64,000 bases of DNA from Rhypophila decipiens (Eukaryota; Ascomycota; Sordariomycetes; Sordariales; Naviculisporaceae): contig MU858074.1 in NCBI GenBank assembly GCA_033297075.1, positions 124,001 to 188,000 of the forward strand. Direction: 5' to 3'. Positions 34,872 to 45,422 of the stretch are shown one piece after another. The notes below the pieces were generated by a model. That model was not told where the DNA came from, made no database searches, and was given only the letters and a program-made list of their open reading frames with translations. Both the position numbers and the translations under genes were made by a program. The first letter of the stretch is position 1; each line of letters begins with the position of its first letter.

Positions 34872-37840
34872 AAAACAAATCCGTGAGTTTGACTTCCGAA
34901 GGACGGTTGGCTTGGCTTGGCTCTCTGACTGACTAACATGCAGACATGCAGTTGGATAATACCACCACTAAACGTTCTCAGTGCCTCTATCCTCGATATG
35001 GAAGAGCACTCACTACATTGGCGCTCGGATCTCTCTGTTTTCTGAATACCCAGGAAGACAATAAGACCGGCGCGAATGAAAACCAATTTCGATACGTTAC
35101 CACGCTACTGGTCTTTCTCTATCTCCTTTGGTCGGAGGTAAGAATACGTAGCCTCTTATCATTACGTTTGCCAGCCGTCATTGGAACTGGCAATCTGTGA
35201 TGCTTGATGTCTTGGAAAACAGATGGATCAATTCTGACCATCTAGGTTTCCGGGACCACGATCACTATTTCCTACATTCTCCGTTATCTTTGTTTCTGTT
35301 AGCCCGAATTTCCATCTGTTTCCCCCCCCAGATTGCCATCGATTTCTTTTATCCTTTCTACTGGTATTTACTGCCATCAGCTCTCAACTCAACTGCCTTA
35401 CCCCAAAAGAAATTGTAAAAGGAATACACATAGCTTTCCTCAAACCTGATCTATAACCTTTCTTGCAATTTATCGTCTTCTTCAAGAATAGCACCTGCCC
35501 TTTCCTTGGTGGTCAGTCAAGATTGCACGACTTGAGATACCAATTTTCTAAACTTTATGAAGAATGATGATGAAAATCTACTTATTTTATACATGTTGGT
35601 CCTGATTTAATCCGACTTGGTCGTGATTTGAGCCAGCCAGCCAGCCCGTCGGACAGTGACGGTCCCATCCATGCTCGCGTATCAGCGATGACGAAAGCCA
35701 CTACTCTATGATGTACACCCGATGGCGTTGATATATGCGTATGGGAAAGACAGACCAAAACAAAAACATCTCTGGTATCTGCGAGCTGAGTGAGAGGCGG
35801 TTGGCTGCCCTGGTCTACTTACTTTACTGACTATATAGACCATGGATCGTGATGTGATGTCGGTACGGACATAGACTCAACTACCCTGGACAGATCAAGA
35901 TCAACTTCGGAGGTTACATATGTACCAGGCAGTTTCCATCATCAAGGTCAAACAAACATCAAGAGTGTCAGACAATGTACTCCATACCCCCCACGGGGAA
36001 ACAAGACTTTACCCGCGTAGCGAGACTAGAAGTAAAGACAGGATAACATTTACCTAGGTTCTACGGAGTACTTGCCCGTGTTTGGTCGGAGAACACACGG
36101 CATACCTCCAGGCTCCATACGGTACGGGTTACACCCGTAGGTACTAACTGGCAGTGGACAGGAACACAAGAAAGTTTATCAGATCATCTAATCTCAACGA
36201 TCTGATAAATCTTTGTCTCTTTCATCCCGCGTCTTGAGCGACCTTGGACAGGGATTTTGAGTTTCAAGCTTGTCTTTGTTGAGCAGCGCGGCCGATGACG
36301 GGATCCACTTCCCCAGTTCGGCTGTCTTACTGTGGGGCTGATTGATAAAAAACCTCAGCATTTCGGTTAACTGATGTGATTGATTAGATAGCGGATTCCC
36401 CTAAACGCTACGGGTGAGTTGCACCCGTATTGCGCGCACAGTGTCAATTTCCCAGGTTCCCTTTTTGCCGTGGGTCAAGATGGATCGGAAATGTTTGCCG
36501 AGTTCGGAGCCGCATATTCAAACCAACCAACGAGTCACCTTTTAATCTTGTTCCGGACGGAGGAGATGTTTTTGTCTCTGGATGCCGACCTTTTTTGGAT
36601 CTGTCCTTTTTTTAAATTTTTTTTTATAACCCACTCCAGAGTTGAGACCGGTTGCTTGTCTTTCCGTTTGGATATGAGATCCATATTTCTCTCTTATAAA
36701 GAAAGGGGTTAAACATTGGCGAGTTCGATTGTTGGTGTGACAAATGAGAGCGAGTGGCGAGGTTCACCTTTTCGTCCCTCGCCATGGATGGCCAGTTCCA
36801 GTGGATCAAATCGCCTGATAGTCGACCTGGCAAGTTGCAAGGGGAAATGACACCACGTGAAAGGTGAAATTGGTCTCGACCGACCTACCTTGTCGAGTTC
36901 AGGCAATTGGACTTTTTACACACAAGTTATCTGGATTTAATGTTTCCCCGGCTTGTAGGAGAAAGGGGGAATCTCTAGGCAGGCAGACAAAGACAATGAG
37001 AGATGGGGCTGAAATGCTGAAATGCTGCATAGCGGTGTAGGGGTAGTATGGATGGTATCAGAGGAAATAATTAAATGCCTCCTCGGACATGTCCTTGAGC
37101 CTGATATCAGCGCGGTCAATACCGACGACAGCTGATGACACGAGGCTGTACGGGGTATGTGTGATTGCTAAGATGACAAGCAGCCCGCCTGAAAAAAGGC
37201 TTAGCTAATACCGACTTGCGCCGCTCTGCATGTTCCACAGTCAGCATGTTTTAAATCAGATCAAATGTAATTTGTAAAGAGAGGAAAAGGCCGGTAGTTT
37301 ATACACGGTTCAACAAAATCAGAAGATTGACGGGCGGAAGCAGCCTGGACTGCTGGCGGAGAAACATTACCTTCGGGCTCTGGTGGAATACCGCGCACTG
37401 TGTGGGTTTGGCTCAGTGGGCCAAGCCCTGTGCCGTGTCGCCTGCCTCACACGGCCAGAACCTGCTTCCCAGAGCGGAAGGATGACATACAATTAGTTAA
37501 AGATCACGAATTCCCATCTTCTGCATCTTTTGGCCCTTCAATTCTTTCTCCGGCACACCAACCCACAGATTTCAACCTATCGGCGCTCTCGTCCGGAGCC
37601 GTGTTCAAGAACAAGCCGAAACTTTCTCCGAAACAGCGTTCAGGTCGTTCTGGGTTCATCTCTATATTTTACCTTTGCCAGCCGCCCACCTCGGCATTTT
37701 TGCCCCTGACTAATTTTCTCTCTACTTTGAAACTGCTCGACCACTTTGCTAAAAGATCTGGACTCGACCCGGAAATCCTACCACCTGCCACCTATCTTCC
37801 TTCTACGAATTGACGTCATTGAACATTGCCAGTATACTCG
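34872..37840. other. Intergenic stretch with ACGGGT/ACCCGT hairpins
   Basis: Nearly 3 kb without a supported gene. Short perfect inverted repeats ACGGGT-TAC-ACCCGT (36124-36138) and ACGGGTG-(5)-CACCCGT (36411-36429) lie 285 bp apart. A poly-T run is near 36605-36626. The right end holds the promoter and leader of the reductase-like gene, including a CRE octamer at 37811. No credible ORF. Confidence 0.5.
37811..37818. promoter_or_regulatory. CRE-type octamer TGACGTCA before the reductase-like gene
   Basis: A perfect TGACGTCA palindrome ends 22 bases before the ATG at 37841. This is the consensus for ATF/CREB-type bZIP factors, which in fungi act in stress and conidial responses. Its closeness to the start codon means it is probably within the transcribed leader or at the transcription start; whether it is used is not known. 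Confidence 0.45.
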
Positions 37841-39688
37841 ATGGCCTCGCAAGTTGACCGTCTGCTCGCTGAGCAAACGGCAGGCTGCATCCCCGAGGAG
37901 CCACAGTCCGTCTCCTCGGCTGCGCCGTCGCTTACATACTCCGATTCCGACGAACAAGAGGTCGAAGAGCCCCGCCAGACGGAGCCGCGCCGCCGACGCG
38001 CTAGCACGCGATTGATTGCCCAGAGTCCCGAAGACATCCAGCGTATTACCGGCGAGACAACAACACAATTGGTCAGCCGCTGTTGCGGTGGTGGTTGTTG
38101 TTTTAGCAAGGGAGGCGTCAAGGGGCAGACTGTCGAGTACGAGCAAGTTCAGTTCCCGGACAATGACGCCTATCGTTCCTTGAACCTGAAGATCGACCAA
38201 ATCCCTGCCACGCTGAACAACGTCTCCGACCTGCCGGAGCAAACGGCCTTCCTCCAACCTCTGCGGCGACCGTCTAGTGTACCATCCCCTACGGGGTCAG
38301 CCCTCTCTGTGGGCGCCGATGAAAGCACAACGTCACATGTTGGCGACCTTGAACGGAAGATGAGCAGCATGACTTTGGAAAATATCGACACAACGACAGA
38401 GCCGCCATCTTTCGTTCAGCCACATCCCCCACATCATGTCTTCGCTGCCCGCATCCACAACACTCGCGAGTTGACTGGACAAGGTGCCGAGAAACGGACG
38501 TTCCATTTTGACTTGGATGTCACCGATTATCCCGAGGGCGAGGATGTGGACTTCAAGGTTGGCGGAGCTATTGGTGTTTCGGCCCCCAATGAGGCATCAA
38601 TGGTAGAGGAGTTACTTGATATCCTCATGGTCCCTCGCTTCCTTCGCGACAAGCCTGTGCTTTTGCGGACAACCAAGGGCAGATGGCCCACTGTCTGGGG
38701 TGACGACCAAGCACGAGAACTGGTCACGACCCGCCGTGCCCTCCTTACCTGGTGCTCAGATATCCAATCATACCCCCCCACGAAACAGCTTTTGCGTATT
38801 CTCGCCGAACATGCAACGGACAAGAATGAGAAGAAGATCCTGTTGTTCTTGTGCGCAGCCGAGGGACAAGGAGTGTTCTGCGACTTCAGGACAGGTCCTC
38901 ACGTCAGCGTTGCGCAACTGCTGCATGCGTTCCCGAGCTCTAAGCCACCCCTGGACCTCCTTTTGTCCGTTCTGCAGCCCTTGATGCCTCGATTCTACTC
39001 GCTCTCAAACGACCCCCACGAGTCCTTCGAGACCCGCGACGGAAAGCAGCACCGCTTGGTCGAGATTGCCGTGACTGTTCATGAGACAGCCGACTGGCGG
39101 ACCGGGACGCGTACTGGAGTCGGGTCAGGCTTCTTCCAACGTCAGGCCCTGAAGGTCATCGAGGCTCAACAGAAGGGCGAGCGGATTGACGTTTATATCC
39201 CAATGTTCAAGGGTTTGATGGCCAATCCTCTGGCCAAGCAATTCATCTCCGACGGGCCAATGCTTCTCATTGGTGCCGGCGTGGGTATTGCTCCGTTCCG
39301 TGGGTTTGTGCAGCGCCGACTCAAGACGGCCAATTGTGCCAACAAGGTCTGGGTTCTTCAAGGAGTCCGTGACTCGTTGGTAGACGAGCTCTACAGCGGA
39401 GAGTGGGGCGTGCATGAAGACGAGGTCAAGCGGGTGGTGCAGAGTCGTCGGGGAGAGGGACGATATGTCCAGGAGGAGGTCAAGCACCAGGCTGACCTCG
39501 TGTGGTACATCATCAACTCAGTAGACGGCCGTGTCTTTGTCTGTGGCAGCTCTCGGGGCATGGGCGAGGGCGTTGAGAACGCACTCGTCGAGGTCGCCAT
39601 GGAGAAGGGCAACCTTGAGCGGGAGGAGGCCAAGGAGTATTGGCGGCTGAAGAAGGAGGGTGGGCAGTATATTGCCGAGACTTGGTGA
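37841..39688 (+). CDS. FAD/NADPH oxidoreductase of the diflavin-reductase (CPR) type, lacking the FMN domain
   Basis: A single exon of 615 residues, starting MASQVDRLLAEQ. A TTG-initiated extension five codons upstream is open but has no ATG. Residues 1 to about 190 are disordered and acidic and contain CCGGGCC (81-87), a tight four-cysteine cluster. From about 195 the fold is that of the connecting, FAD and NADPH modules of cytochrome P450 reductase and sulfite reductase flavoprotein: VFAARIHNTRELTGQGAEKRTFHFDLDV, then RFYSLSN (about 384-390, FAD-binding RxYSxxS), GSGFFQRQAL, GAGVGIAPFRGF (about 478-489, NADPH pyrophosphate site), VWVLQGVR and RVFVCGSSRGMGEGVENAL near the C-terminus. No flavodoxin-like FMN domain precedes it, so it cannot be a complete diflavin electron chain by itself; the electron acceptor is unknown. 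A CRE octamer lies in its leader/promoter. Confidence 0.85.
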   Translation: MASQVDRLLAEQTAGCIPEEPQSVSSAAPSLTYSDSDEQEVEEPRQTEPRRRRASTRLIAQSPEDIQRITGETTTQLVSRCCGGGCCFSKGGVKGQTVEYEQVQFPDNDAYRSLNLKIDQIPATLNNVSDLPEQTAFLQPLRRPSSVPSPTGSALSVGADESTTSHVGDLERKMSSMTLENIDTTTEPPSFVQPHPPHHVFAARIHNTRELTGQGAEKRTFHFDLDVTDYPEGEDVDFKVGGAIGVSAPNEASMVEELLDILMVPRFLRDKPVLLRTTKGRWPTVWGDDQARELVTTRRALLTWCSDIQSYPPTKQLLRILAEHATDKNEKKILLFLCAAEGQGVFCDFRTGPHVSVAQLLHAFPSSKPPLDLLLSVLQPLMPRFYSLSNDPHESFETRDGKQHRLVEIAVTVHETADWRTGTRTGVGSGFFQRQALKVIEAQQKGERIDVYIPMFKGLMANPLAKQFISDGPMLLIGAGVGIAPFRGFVQRRLKTANCANKVWVLQGVRDSLVDELYSGEWGVHEDEVKRVVQSRRGEGRYVQEEVKHQADLVWYIINSVDGRVFVCGSSRGMGEGVENALVEVAMEKGNLEREEAKEYWRLKKEGGQYIAETW

Positions 39689-42375
39689 TTTACAGGTCCA
39701 AGGTCTTCACTGCATCGTAGCTGTACATTTACATATCTTTGGGTCATGGCATCAACTGGCGTAACTGGCGTTGTTTTTTTTTCTTTCAACAGGCTTGGTT
39801 GGGTCTACCTTGCAATTTTCTAGCATCTTCGTTTTGGGCTGGGTTCACTGAAAGAAAGAAATGGTTACTACCTAGGGAGCTTCTCAGCAGCTTATTTATA
39901 TAACACTACAATCATTGGATAAATTTTGGTTTACAAGGCGTTTTGGGGGGCAAGAAGGGGGCTTTCATTCAGCGTGTGTTTGCGAGAGAAGAAAGGGCCT
40001 GTGTTGGCGTGGTTAGTTTACGACTTTGAACAAGTTTCTTCAAGATGTCCAGATCCTCAACTGGATGTCTTTATTTACAGTTGGTGATATCCCTTAGATA
40101 GCCCCTTTTCCGTCTGGCAGTTGGCTGTCTTTGCCTGGGCGAATTTCATACATACAGATGGAACTTGATTCACTTCATTGTTGGGTTCAAGTCATATAGT
40201 GAGAAATCATCATCACCATATCTGTGTTGATATTAACCTGTGAGATACATTCAATTCTTTTTCTCAGTATTCCCCGGCATAATTGGATAAAAGCAAGTCA
40301 GTATCTGAGTTGATCTATGTACTTCCCTAGAGGCATGTCCCTTATCAGTGTAGCTCTCACCTCAACGTCTTCGTCCGTCCCCGGGTCCCGGATACTCTGG
40401 TCTGCGAGACAAACGCTTACTTTGATTAATGATTACATCACATATACACACCTTCGGATATTATTCTAGCTCTTTTGACTCTTTTCTCGTCCTAAATCAG
40501 GTCGCGATATCACGACCGAAGGCGAGGCCGTCTTTCGGAGTCCGAGGTCCTTGATGAGTGAATAAATTATAGAAAGGCCGGAAACGCGAGGTATAATGAT
40601 GATGTGCCATACATCTAGAAGCGGTATTCAATATATTGTTTTTGATTTTTCTTTTAGTAAAATAGACCGAGTCTGAGGAAAAAGTTCAGACCTATATGTC
40701 CCTAGCTACCTACCTGTCCCGGATCTTTAGTTCTGAACACAACACGAGGATCGGACTCGCTACATGTACCGGGCAAGGTGCGCGGGCTCGATATCGAAAT
40801 TACACTACAGATCCGAAGTACACGTGTAGGATTAGATGGGTAGCGTGGGTACACATGTATATGGAGCAAGTTAAGCTTCTGTCGAGTCTAGAACTCTACA
40901 TTGACATGTACATACCTATCCGGACACTACCTTTACCACTGAGTACGCGAGGTTACAGGACGGGGAGTTCCATGCAGGAAGCCAGGAACCAACTTACAGG
41001 TACTGTAGTACGGCTTCACTCGTCCGGAGTTTCGTCCGTTGCCCGAAAGCTGAACATACGGCTACATACTCATGGTACACTACTAGTAGCCTCATCGTCA
41101 AGTATTGTGGTTACATATCTGTTCGATGGGTATCTTCACGTGGGGCCCGGACTGGATATACACTACACTACACAACACGGCTAAACCTGCACCGCAGCAA
41201 GGTTAAACCTCCCACGTGTGGCGTGCCCAGAAAGGGTGAATGTTCGAGATCTTTCTTCTTGATGCGAGGTGGGGGTTGCTGTGGGTAGTGTAGCACTCGG
41301 TGGGTATCTGAAAGGATCTCCATGTGCTCGTGGGAAATCAATTTGATGTGCCGGTATCTTTGAGGCACCTCCATTTTAGTGTAGTGTACGAGGACAGTAA
41401 CGAGGGAAGGAGAGACCTCGTGTCGCGACCTCGGCGTCCGGCCGGCCGGACGGTAGAATGTTTAGGTGTGGAATATGCCGACCGTTAGACGTGATATCCT
41501 AACCTTGCCTGGTAATTAAAATGATTACAGATAGATTTGGAATTTCTTACAACAAGAACACAAAAGACCTAAACGGGCTCGCCAATGCCGGTCTCGTCTG
41601 GAAAAGTCATAAATTTTCGGATTAACAAATGCTCTTGTCAGCGCTGACAGGTGGAAACACTGGAGACCGATGGACCGACCACCCCACCATCTGCCGAGAG
41701 ATTCTGATCTTCCCCTTTCCAGAATGAGAATCCTTCTCTTCTCTCATTGGCCTCACCCCTGCAAAATGATGACGTGCAGGTCATTTCCTTCCTTCCGCCT
41801 CACGACATCAACAAGTTGGGAATGTCCGGCGATAGCAATTGCAACGAGAGACTTGTCCGAGTGTTGTCATTGACTTTTCCTCGGTGACACCTTCAGTTTG
41901 CTTCCGACGTCTCGGGGAGGAGGGGCAGAGAGAGGGGCAATATTATGGGGGGCAGAGAGGTTCCATCAAGGGGTGACCCCTCCATCGGTCTCCATCGGTT
42001 CCTTGCTAGCATCATACCGCTTCACATAAGGGATTATCAATCAAGATCCAGGGACAAGAAGCAAGATGATGCGACGAACACTTTGTTAGCTATCTGGGGC
42101 TATCCAAGGAGGTCACAATCTAATTCTGGTGTTTTTCGGAAAGATTGTAAATATCCGGTTCCTGTCCGGGGATCTGGGGGGAGTATATAGTTCGGCTCGT
42201 GCCTCGCAGTTTCCTCCTGAATCTTTTTGTATTTCCCCATCTCATACTACCTACCTCATCCACAGCAAAACAAGTGACATTCTCCTCGCCTATAAATAAA
42301 TACCCGTTCTACGATATCCACAAACTAGAGACACCTACAGTAGTGTCCCCCTGACTCGATTGTCAACATATATAT
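39689..42375. other. Intergenic, nothing recognised apart from a promoter TATA
   Basis: This is 2.7 kb between the reductase-like gene and the nitroreductase gene. The largest ORF (40696-41184, plus) has random composition and no motif. The right end contains the nitroreductase promoter, including a TATA-type element at 42291. Confidence 0.6.
42291..42298 (+). promoter_or_regulatory. TATA box (TATAAATA) of the nitroreductase gene
   Basis: TATAAATA lies 85 bases before the first ATG (42376), a reasonable distance for a TATA element with a short leader. TATA-bearing promoters in fungi tend to be inducible, which would suit a stress-type nitroreductase. A position effect only; no transcription start can be read from the sequence. 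Confidence 0.45.
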
Positions 42376-43310
42376 ATGAACAGGATCATCCCCAGGTCGG
42401 CAGCCAGACTAGCTTCCACTCGCCTTGCTGTTCCTTCCTCATTCACCCTCATCTCCCAAAAAGTCAACAACAAATCCTCACCCTTCTCAACAACACCCAC
42501 AACCAAAAAAATGGCCTCCTCCGCAACAGTAAACGCCAACGCCGTGATCGAGCAGTTCAAGAACCGCCGCACGTATTACCCCCTCAGCAAGGACTTGTCC
42601 GTCTCGACGGAGCGCATCCAAGAGATCGTCAAGGAGGCCATCCAGCACGTGCCCAGCAGCTTCAACTCGCAGAGCAACCGCGCTGTAGTGCTCTTTGGTG
42701 CCGACCATGAGAAGCTCTGGGATATCACCACCGAGGTGCTGAAGGGGATTGTTCCCGAGGACAAGTTTGAGCCTACTGCTCAGCGGATGGCTATGTTTAG
42801 GGGTGGTGCGGGGACTGTAGGTTTTTCTCTTTCTATTTATTTTTGTCCCTTTGCAAGGAAAGTTAAAGGAAGCGGTTTACTAACGAATTTGTTTTTGTTT
42901 ATTAGGTCATGTTCTTTGAAGACCAAGATGTCGTCAAGGCAATGCAGACCAACGTGCCCCTTTACGCCGAACAGTAAGCTCTTTGCCTACCTACCCATAT
43001 TTTCATCCCCCCCCCCCCCCCAACCCCCCCAAAATCCATACTTACATTATTGTTGTGTAGATTCCCAGTCTGGGCAACCCAATCCAACGCGATGCTCCAG
43101 TTCGCCGTCTGGGTCGCCCTCGAGGCCGAAGGGCTCGGCGCCAACCTGCAGCACTACAACCCCATCATCGACGCCAAGGTCGCCGAGCAGTGGAAGATCC
43201 CCTCCAGCTGGAAGCTCTCTTCGCAGCTCGTCTTTGGTGGCCGCACTGGTCCCGCCGGCGATAAGGCGTTTAACCCTGTTGAGGACAAGTTCAAGGTCTT
43301 TGGTGCCTAG
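42376..43310 (+). CDS. Nitroreductase-family protein (Frm2/Hbn1-like) with putative mitochondrial leader
   Basis: Three exons: 42376-42816, 42906-42973, 43061-43310. They encode 252 residues. The core from residue 46 (MASSATVNANAVIEQFKNRRTYYPLSKD) to the end matches the fungal Frm2/Hbn1 branch of FMN-dependent nitroreductases: RRTYYPL, VPSSFNSQSNRAVVLFG, MFRGGAGTVMFFEDQDVV, WATQSNAMLQFAVWVALEAEGLGANLQHYNP and KFKVFGA. These enzymes reduce nitro and quinone compounds and, in yeast, influence fatty-acid signalling and oxidative stress. Residues 1-45 are basic, lack acids and are rich in Ser/Thr/Arg (MNRIIPRSAARLASTRLAV), which looks like a mitochondrial targeting sequence. Intron 2 carries 15 cytosines, AA, then seven more. 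The gene is convergent with psd1. The first-ATG context is poor (T at -3); the ATG at 42511 is strong. Confidence 0.9.
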
Positions 43311-43732
43311 ATTATTCATTCTAACCTGACGATTGCATTGCATTGTTTTTTTTGAACTGATTGCTGCATTGGGCTGGAGTTTCCTTTTTCACTACTATTA
43401 AACCAGTAGAAGTAGAGCATTATGGAGTATGGTGGTTGATACAAGCACGCATACAATGGCCTTGCGTTTATTCCTGATCAAGATGCGGATACCACTTTCA
43501 GATAGACAATAGACGCCGTGGTCAAGACGGTTTTCTCTTGATTCGCAAGTAAATCTACAAATGTCCAGTATGTACTTAATTTTAGAGAAGTAGGCCCGTC
43601 CTTACCCAAACTTGGGACTCCTCGGCAACTAGGATAAATAACGAGATTACATGTCCGATAGAGGAAAATGGATTGTTACAACTCCAGCTATTGAGCCAAC
43701 GATTCTCTCTCCGGAATGGGAAGATAGGCCCC
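43311..43732. other. Convergent 3' intergenic, nothing recognised
   Basis: This is 422 bp between the stop codons of the nitroreductase gene (plus) and psd1 (minus), presumably the two 3' untranslated regions. Confidence 0.6.
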
Positions 43733-45422
43733 TTAGACGTCAACATGCCCAAGCGCCTGCCCCATCTTGACCCTCTGCCCCTTCTCAACACTCCACTTCC
43801 ACCCCTTATACACCTTGCCCGACTCATCAACCTCCCCAGAAGGCGCCTCAAAGACCAACACAACCGTACTGCCTAATTGGAACCCGCCCATCTCCTCGCC
43901 CCTCCTGAGCGCATGCCCCTGAAGGACTGGGCTCGAGTTTTCATACGTGGCCTCGGCATATCCCATATACGGCTCCCCCCTTTCAGCAGCCTCCTCGGCC
44001 GCGCGATCCGCCTCAGTGTCCGTGGTCAGGCTATTCGTTCGCAGCTCGCGATCAAAGTTGATCTTGATCGAGCCGACGTTGGTCGCGCCGACGGGGACAT
44101 AGCTGAAGAAGCCCCATCTCCAGCGACCTAGCAAGACAACACGCTCGTTGAGGGTGAACAAGCCTGGTAGGGTGCGTTGGAGGTACGGAGAGACGCTAAA
44201 CAGTTCGCCGGCGAAGTGCCGACGGCTCTCGACGACCCAGTTGGTCGGGGAATGGAAGCGATGGTAGTCCCCCGGGGCGAGGTAGATGACGGCGTAGTAG
44301 AGGGAGCTTCGGTTTTCAGACTCCGAGAGGAGCGAGTACCATGGTTTCTCGGCCAGGGCGAGGTCAGCGCGCACTTCCGAGACAGAGACTTGCGACGGCG
44401 CGACAGATTCGTCCTTGGGGTGGTCGAGCTTGGACTTCTTCTTGCTGCCCGAGAGGAGGTCGGGTAAAGTGTACGAGATACCGTTTACGCGGGCGAATTC
44501 CTCGTCTTTCTTGATCAGCGCCTCGTCGTGTTCGAGTTCGGGCTGCTTCGAGGAGGCCTGCTTCTTTCCGTCCTCGTCGAGGGAGCTTCGGCTGGAGATG
44601 CTTGGAGTTGGACTGGTCTGGCCGAGGAGGGCGTCGATCGTGTAGGTCATGCCCTTGACTTGCTCGATGTCTCCTCCCTCTATGCGGCCGAATTGGAGGA
44701 GTCGTCCGTCGGATGGGGAGAGCAGAGCGTTCGGGTTTGGATCTAGCGGTCGTGCGCCCGGTTTGAGTGTGCGGTAGAAGAAGGCGGCGAGGTTGGGAAA
44801 GTTGTGGAGGTCGGTCTCCTCAATCTCGTCAAGACTTGTGATGGAATTAGCAGGCTTCCTTCTAGATAATGCTGAGAAGACCTCATGTACTCACTTGACG
44901 CCGAATATAAACGAGTATAACCTGAAGCCAGGAACCCTGAGATAGTAAGGAATGTCCAGCTCGTTGAATCGGCCCCATAATCGCGACAGTGCTTTCAATG
45001 GCAGCGTCGACATGACCTGAACCTGCCTACAAGACTGTCAGCGCCTCGACCGACAACGCTTATCGTAATCTGGTCTCCTACCAAGGGCCTTCTGGCCTGA
45101 TCCGAGCCCTCTTCTTCGGCTTCGATTCCAATGTCTCATCCTCGGGCTTCTCCTCGCGCGTGTAGACCTTGTAGCCCTGCATCAGGCCGAGAAAGCCGAC
45201 GCCGAGGGCAACAGGAATCGGATACCATTCGATCTTGGTGCCCGGCTTGGGCCGCTTTTGCTGTTGCTGAGAAAAGGGTCGTTGTCCTTGGACATGCCGC
45301 ACGGGGTGTACCCGTCGAGTCGCGAAATAAGTCTGTCGGGAAACGCATTTGGAGCATGTTCCAGAAGCTGGTCGCACAAGCCCTGCTCTAGCGGACGCAG
45401 AGCCCAGTTGAAAGAGCGCCAT
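43733..45422 (-). CDS. psd1: Phosphatidylserine decarboxylase, mitochondrial (Psd1)
   Basis: Three exons: 45422-45082, 45026-44895, 44834-43733. They encode 524 residues and the frames join exactly (TG|G; AA|T). The basic N-terminus (ALFQLGSASARAGLVRP..RQTYFATRRVHPVRH) is a mitochondrial presequence. A membrane segment at about 66-87 (WYPIPVALGVGFLGLMQGYKVY) anchors it in the inner membrane. The catalytic body carries SPSDGRLLQFG, YHRFHSPTNW and RWGFFSYVPVGATNVGSI. The self-cleavage site is LGST at 478-481 (GGFQLGSTVVLVFE), which generates the pyruvoyl cofactor on Ser480 and splits the chain into a beta part and a 45-residue alpha part. It converts phosphatidylserine to phosphatidylethanolamine. 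A Ser/Lys/Glu-rich insert (about 180-240) separates conserved blocks, as in other filamentous fungi. The promoter is shared with the HERP-like gene. Confidence 0.96.
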
